DNA of 64,000 nucleotides from positions 248,001 through 312,000 of the forward strand of contig NZ_JAAKGT010000002.1 of assembly GCF_011043625.1 (NCBI RefSeq), given 5' to 3'. Of the stretch, positions 60,516 through 64,000 are shown piece after piece. Within the stretch, counting starts at the first letter, position 1; each line of letters opens with the position of its first letter. The notes under the pieces are model-generated. The model searched no databases and was not told the DNA's origin. It saw only the letters and a list, made by a program, of their open reading frames with translations. This stretch comes from Caulobacter sp. 602-2 (lineage in GTDB: Bacteria; Pseudomonadota; Alphaproteobacteria; Caulobacterales; Caulobacteraceae). Both the position numbers and the translations under genes were made by a program.

Positions 60516-62561
60516 TCAGAACGACACCGTCACGCCGCCGAACACCGAGCGGCCGTCACCGGGCCAGACGGCGGCGGTGGCGGCGGTCCAGGTCGTGGCC
60601 GCCTGGACGTTGGAGACATAGGCCTCGTCCGTCAGGTTGCGGGCGTCGAGGAACAGCGAGACCCTGTCGGTCGCCTTCCAGCCGGCGTTGAGGTTGACGA
60701 TCGCGTAGGACGGCGCGGTCTTGGTGTTCTTGTAGTCGATCCACTGGTCGCTGGCCGACCACTCCACCGACGGGGCCAGGAACCAGCCGGCGGCCGCGTC
60801 GTAGCGCAGCTCGGCCCGATAGAAGTGCTTGGGCACGATGGGCAGGCGGTTGTCGCCGTACTGGGCGTCGCCGTCGAAGCGGAAGTCCGACAGGGTGTAG
60901 GTCTGGCGCAGGCGCCAGCGCGGCGCGAAGGCCCAGTCCAGCGCCGCCTCGATCCCCTGGTGGAGGGTGTCGTCGGCGTTGAAGGTGGCGGCCGGATGCT
61001 GGCTGTCGACGGCGAACTGCAGGAGCTCGTTCTTCAGCTTGGCGCGATAGGCGGTCAGGTCGTAGGTGAACGGCCCGCGATGACCCCGCGCGCCCGCCTC
61101 GGCGGTCCAGGCTTCCTGCGCCTGGATCGGCGCGAAGCCCACATTGCTCGGCGACAGCGAGCTGAAATTGGGCGGTTCGACCGAGCGGGTGACATTGGCG
61201 AAAAGCTGCGAGCCGTCCTCGCCCTGCCACAGCACGCCCACGCGCGGCGACACCCACTCATAGTCCTTGTCGGCCGCCAGGTTGAAGGTCGAGGCTGCGG
61301 CGGGGACCTTGAAGCTCTGGTAGTCGCGCTCGGCCCGCCCCCAGGTCAGGCCGCCGACCAGGATCACGTGGTCGGTGACGAACAGGCGGCCCTCGCCGAA
61401 CACGTCGGCGGCCTGGGCGTTCTGCAGCGACAGCGACTGCAGCGCGCCGCGCCCGCCCCGGACGTTGGTGTAGAAGGCCGAGTCCAGGTCGCCCCGGCGA
61501 TACCAGGCGCCGACATAGGCGTCGGCCTTCAGCCCGCCGACCTCGCCGTCCCAGTCCAGCCGCCCGAAGGCGCCGTAGTTGCGGCTCTGCTGGTCGATCA
61601 CCTGGAAGATCGGGTGGTCGAGGTCCTTCCAGACGGCGTAGACCGCGCCCTGGAACACGGTGTGCTCGTCCAGCCGCCAGGTCGTGCGCAGCGAGCCGCG
61701 CAGGCCGCGCTGGTTGCGGCCCTGGTCGGCCGCGAGGCTGGCCGCCGCGCTCTGGCGCGGATCGGCCTGGAACTGCGCCAGGGTCAGGGCCCCGGGGATT
61801 TCCTGGGCGATGTTGGAGCCGTTGAGGACGAAGCGCACCTCGCGGTCCTGCCCGAAGCTGCGCCCCAGGTTCAGCGTGGCGAACTGGATGTTCTGCTGGC
61901 TCTGCGAGCGCCAGCCCTGGCTGGTCTGGTTGGTGGCGGCGGCATAGAGGTCCCAGTCGCCGGACTGGCCTGCGATCGCCGCGTGCTCGCGGATCAGGCC
62001 GAACGAGCCGCCGTCGACCCGGACGCGGGCGTTGAACCCTGCGTCCTTGCCCGTGGGCGTCACCATGTTCACCGCCCCGCCCAGGAGAGCGCCGCCGAAG
62101 CGCAGGGCGTTGCCGCCGCGATAGACCTCGGCGTAGCGGGTGTTCAGCGGATCGGCGATCTGGCTGTCGCCATAGCCGTCGGCCTCGTTCAGCGGCACGC
62201 CGTCCTGGGCAAGCAGCAGGCCGCGATTGTGGTTGGCGTTGCCGATCCCCGAGCCGCGGATCGAGATGCGCACGTCCCCGCCCCACTTGCGCTGGGCGTA
62301 GACGCCGGGGGCGTCGCGCAGCATGTCGTCCAGCGCCAGGGCCTGACGGCTGGCGTAGGATTCCTGCGAGATCACCGACACCGCGCCGGGCGTCTCGGAC
62401 AGGCGCTTGCGGGCGTCGGCGACGACGGAGGGGTCCTCGGCGTTGCGGCGGGCGGTGACGATCACCGACGAAACGGCGCTTTCGGCGTCGTCGGGAGCCG
62501 CCAGGGCGGCGGCGGGCGCCAGCGCGGACAACGCGCAGGCGGCCAGGAGAGCGGATTTCAT
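60516..62561 (-). CDS. TonB-dependent receptor, probable copper/metal uptake
   Basis: 681 residues. Signal peptide MKSALLAACALSALAPAAALA. TonB box region 'SSVIVTARR', plug 'VSVISQESYASRQALALDDMLRDAPGVYAQRKWGGDVRISIRGSG', 'RGLLLAQDGVPLNEADGYGDSQIADPLNTRYAEVYRGGNALRFGGALLGGAVNMV', and a barrel ending 'RSVFGGVTVSF'. It resembles FecA/OprC-like metal receptors. Its tight operon with PepSY, PCuAC and SCO genes points to copper import, though iron or a metallophore cannot be excluded. An AAGGA site lies 8 bases before the ATG. Confidence 0.92.
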   Translation of the reverse strand: MKSALLAACALSALAPAAALAAPDDAESAVSSVIVTARRNAEDPSVVADARKRLSETPGAVSVISQESYASRQALALDDMLRDAPGVYAQRKWGGDVRISIRGSGIGNANHNRGLLLAQDGVPLNEADGYGDSQIADPLNTRYAEVYRGGNALRFGGALLGGAVNMVTPTGKDAGFNARVRVDGGSFGLIREHAAIAGQSGDWDLYAAATNQTSQGWRSQSQQNIQFATLNLGRSFGQDREVRFVLNGSNIAQEIPGALTLAQFQADPRQSAAASLAADQGRNQRGLRGSLRTTWRLDEHTVFQGAVYAVWKDLDHPIFQVIDQQSRNYGAFGRLDWDGEVGGLKADAYVGAWYRRGDLDSAFYTNVRGGRGALQSLSLQNAQAADVFGEGRLFVTDHVILVGGLTWGRAERDYQSFKVPAAASTFNLAADKDYEWVSPRVGVLWQGEDGSQLFANVTRSVEPPNFSSLSPSNVGFAPIQAQEAWTAEAGARGHRGPFTYDLTAYRAKLKNELLQFAVDSQHPAATFNADDTLHQGIEAALDWAFAPRWRLRQTYTLSDFRFDGDAQYGDNRLPIVPKHFYRAELRYDAAAGWFLAPSVEWSASDQWIDYKNTKTAPSYAIVNLNAGWKATDRVSLFLDARNLTDEAYVSNVQAATTWTAATAAVWPGDGRSVFGGVTVSF

Positions 62562-62663
62562 CTTGGGGTCCTTGGACCATGCCCGGCATGGCCATCAGCA
62601 GGCGGATCTGGCCGGGCGCAGTCTGGCGCGCGGCGTTGCGAACCCGGCGCGCGGCCGGGCTTG

Positions 62664-62681
62664 GCCGGTCATGCGACCGGC
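62664..62681 (-). terminator. Hairpin between DUF2946 and receptor genes
   Basis: GCCGGTC-ATGC-GACCGGC, a perfect 7-bp stem 2 bases past the DUF2946 stop, without T-run. A second inverted pair GCCCGGC/GCCGGGC (62581-62617) follows. Could set the ratio of receptor to DUF2946 or stabilise the downstream mRNA. Confidence 0.35.
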
Positions 62682-62683
62682 GG

Positions 62684-63106
62684 TCAGATCAGCTGGCTGG
62701 GCGGTCCCCTGGCAGGAAGCGGCGGCGCGGCCAGGCCCCGACCGGGGGCCAGGTGCACGGCGTGGGCCGGCTCCGGCTGAGCGGCGTAGGCGACGAACTC
62801 GACCGGCGCGACGGCCAGGTCGGCCGGCGGCGCGCCCATCGGGACGCCCAGCGCCGCGAAGGCGCAAGGCGCGTCGGCGGGCTTCTCGTCGGCGCCGTCC
62901 TTCTTGTGGTCCAGGCGCTCGCCGGGGGCGACGACCATGGCTCCCTGACCGGTGCAGAGCACCAGGGCGAAGGGCAGGCCGTTGCGGGGTTCCGGGGCGG
63001 TCATGAAGCCGGCCGGGACCAGCACCTTCAAGACGACCGCCAGCGCCGCGAGCGTCATGAAGACGGCGCGGGCGTTGGTCCAGCGATGGATGGTCGGCCG
63101 GGTCAC
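62684..63106 (-). CDS. DUF2946 family protein heading the copper operon
   Basis: 140 residues. N-terminal basic tail and hydrophobic helix 'FMTLAALAVVLKVLVPAGFMTAPEPRNGLPFALVLCTGQGAMVV' are the DUF2946 signature (..L.P.G.M... and C.g.g). The middle has 'CAFAALGVP' and the C-terminus is Pro/Ala-rich. DUF2946 genes commonly sit beside copper and TonB genes; the role is unknown. The start is GTG (reading MTRPTIHRW). A gap of 122 bases with two hairpins separates it from the receptor gene. Divergent from the DUF885 gene. Confidence 0.82.
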   Translation of the reverse strand: MTRPTIHRWTNARAVFMTLAALAVVLKVLVPAGFMTAPEPRNGLPFALVLCTGQGAMVVAPGERLDHKKDGADEKPADAPCAFAALGVPMGAPPADLAVAPVEFVAYAAQPEPAHAVHLAPGRGLAAPPLPARGPPSQLI

Positions 63107-63206
63107 GCCTCAGGCTTTAGCTCAAGCGATGCGGCTTGTCCTTGGTCATTCCGCCCCAGCCACATCATCCCTGGCGCGAAACGCGACGCAGGGTACAACC
63201 GAGCCC

Positions 63207-64000
63207 ATGATCGACCGTCGTTCTTTTCTCGCGTCCGCCGCCGCCCTGGCCGCGCCCCTCCCCGCCCTGGCCCGCGAGACCGAGGGCGAGCGCCTGACCG
63301 GCGTGCTGGAAGGCCTGATCCAGAAGGCGATGCTCGACTCGCCGCAGCTGATGACCCTGACGGGCATGGACGCCGGCCCCAACGCGGCCGCCCGCGGCAA
63401 GCTGGACGACCGCTCGCCGGCCGGGATCGCCCGCACCCGCCAGCTGTTCGTCGACCTTCAGACCCAGCTTGCGACCTTCGACGCCAAGGCGCTGACCGGC
63501 ATGGACCGGGTCAACCACCGCTCGGCCGCCTACCTGGCCGACACCACCCTGCAGAGCTACGCCATGCCGTTCGGCGACCCGAACGTCGGCGTCGCCGTGC
63601 CCTACATCGTCTCTCAGCTGTCGGGCGCCTATCGCGCCGTGCCCAGCTTCCTGGCCGACACCCATCCGGTGAAGACCAAGGAAGACGCCGAGGCCTACCT
63701 GTCACGGCTTTCGGCCTTCGCCGTGCTGCTCGACCAGGAAACCGGCCGCGCCCGCGCCGACTTCGCCAAGGGGGCCACGCCGCCCGACTTCGTGCTGCGC
63801 ACCACGCTCTCGCAGTTCTCGGCGCTGCTCGCCCCGGCGCCGGCAAAGTCGGAACTGGTCACCGGCCTGACCCGCCGCACCGCCGCCATCCCCGGGGATT
63901 GGGAGGCGCGCGGGGCCAGGATCGTCGAGACCGAGGTCTATCCGGCCCTGCGCCGCCAGGCCGACCTGCTGACCGCCGCCCTGCCCACGGCCACCCACGA
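63207..64000 (+). CDS. DUF885 family protein, N-terminal part (cut by the window edge)
   Basis: At least 264 residues, open to the right edge. The N-terminus MIDRRSFLASAAALAAPLPA is a twin-arginine-type signal. The mature part begins 'LTGVLEGLIQKAMLDSPQLMTLTGMDAG' and contains 'RVNHRSAAYLADTTLQSYAMPFG', 'VPYIVSQLSGAYRAVPSFLADTHPVKTKEDAEAYLSRLSAF', the DUF885 pattern (an M32-like zinc-protease-related family). Its HExxH-type motif would lie beyond the window. Divergent from the copper operon with 100 bases between. Confidence 0.85.
   Translation, partial: MIDRRSFLASAAALAAPLPALARETEGERLTGVLEGLIQKAMLDSPQLMTLTGMDAGPNAAARGKLDDRSPAGIARTRQLFVDLQTQLATFDAKALTGMDRVNHRSAAYLADTTLQSYAMPFGDPNVGVAVPYIVSQLSGAYRAVPSFLADTHPVKTKEDAEAYLSRLSAFAVLLDQETGRARADFAKGATPPDFVLRTTLSQFSALLAPAPAKSELVTGLTRRTAAIPGDWEARGARIVETEVYPALRRQADLLTAALPTATH

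Noticed and set aside
62562-62683. Riboswitch before the copper-type TonB receptor
   Set aside because: Hairpins are present, but no cobalamin, TPP or other known riboswitch core could be recognised.

Overview
The window is high-GC, densely coded chromosomal DNA with no phage, plasmid or CRISPR content. It looks like a Caulobacter or close relative (Caulobacterales, Alphaproteobacteria). The reasons are a fliI-fliJ pair behind a CtrA-like site, a GTTC-N7-GTTC LexA box before uvrA, three TonB-dependent receptors plus xylan and glucuronate genes, a 403-residue ManD-type mannonate dehydratase, and many GTG/TTG starts. Genus is inferred from gene content and motifs, not from a database match.

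Layout. 0-5 kb: LytTR regulator, exported hydrolase, fliI-fliJ, GH10 xylanase lipoprotein. 5-11 kb: small membrane and exported proteins (DUF4282, a CVNH-like/beta-gamma-crystallin protein, entericidin, DUF983, DUF3309), an MHS-type transporter, DUF599. 11-24 kb: yjbR-like gene and msrA, tRNA-Ser(GGA), ABC-F protein with a short leader ORF, SOS-controlled uvrA, four tandem paralogous membrane proteins, trmFO. 24-32 kb: two AraC regulators around an alpha/beta hydrolase, then an ECF sigma/FecR pair divergent from a 1136-residue TonB-dependent receptor. 32-38 kb: a fatty-acid-modification cluster (DUF1365, FAD oxidoreductase, CFA-synthase-like methyltransferase, DUF2177) with an ECF sigma and RskA-like anti-sigma, followed by MscS and Coq7 proteins. 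39-45 kb: purine/urate degradation operon (allantoate amidohydrolase, PucG-like aminotransferase, PuuE, UraD, PuuD, TetR). 45-54 kb: M20 amidohydrolase, a second receptor, a GIY-YIG cassette, GH67 alpha-glucuronidase divergent from manD, and a GntR regulator. 54-58 kb: a triple-repeat protein and a GH18 protein, both without signal peptides, then a TetR regulator and an MDR oxidoreductase. 58-63 kb: copper-handling operon (DUF2946, TonB receptor, PepSY protein, PCuAC, SCO). The right edge cuts a DUF885 gene.

How genes work together. GH10, GH67, ManD, the GntR regulator and possibly two receptors form a route from glucuronoxylan to 2-keto-3-deoxygluconate. Imperfect palindromes ATTGGTC-T-GACCAAT (before GH67/manD) and TTGTC-A-GACCAA (before gntR) are likely GntR operators. 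The ECF/anti-sigma cluster has the same gene types as the mycobacterial sigK-rskA locus, and its divergent promoters share a GCRTCC-N16-CGTAGC pattern found here on both strands.

Three families of palindromic intergenic repeats are scattered through the window, mostly in 3'-3' gaps. One copy of the third family is split into two near-identical 44-bp inverted arms enclosing a small GIY-YIG nuclease gene. That suggests a repeat family with its own nuclease, and it is the best candidate here for an undescribed system. The second candidate is the leaderless GH18/triple-repeat pair.
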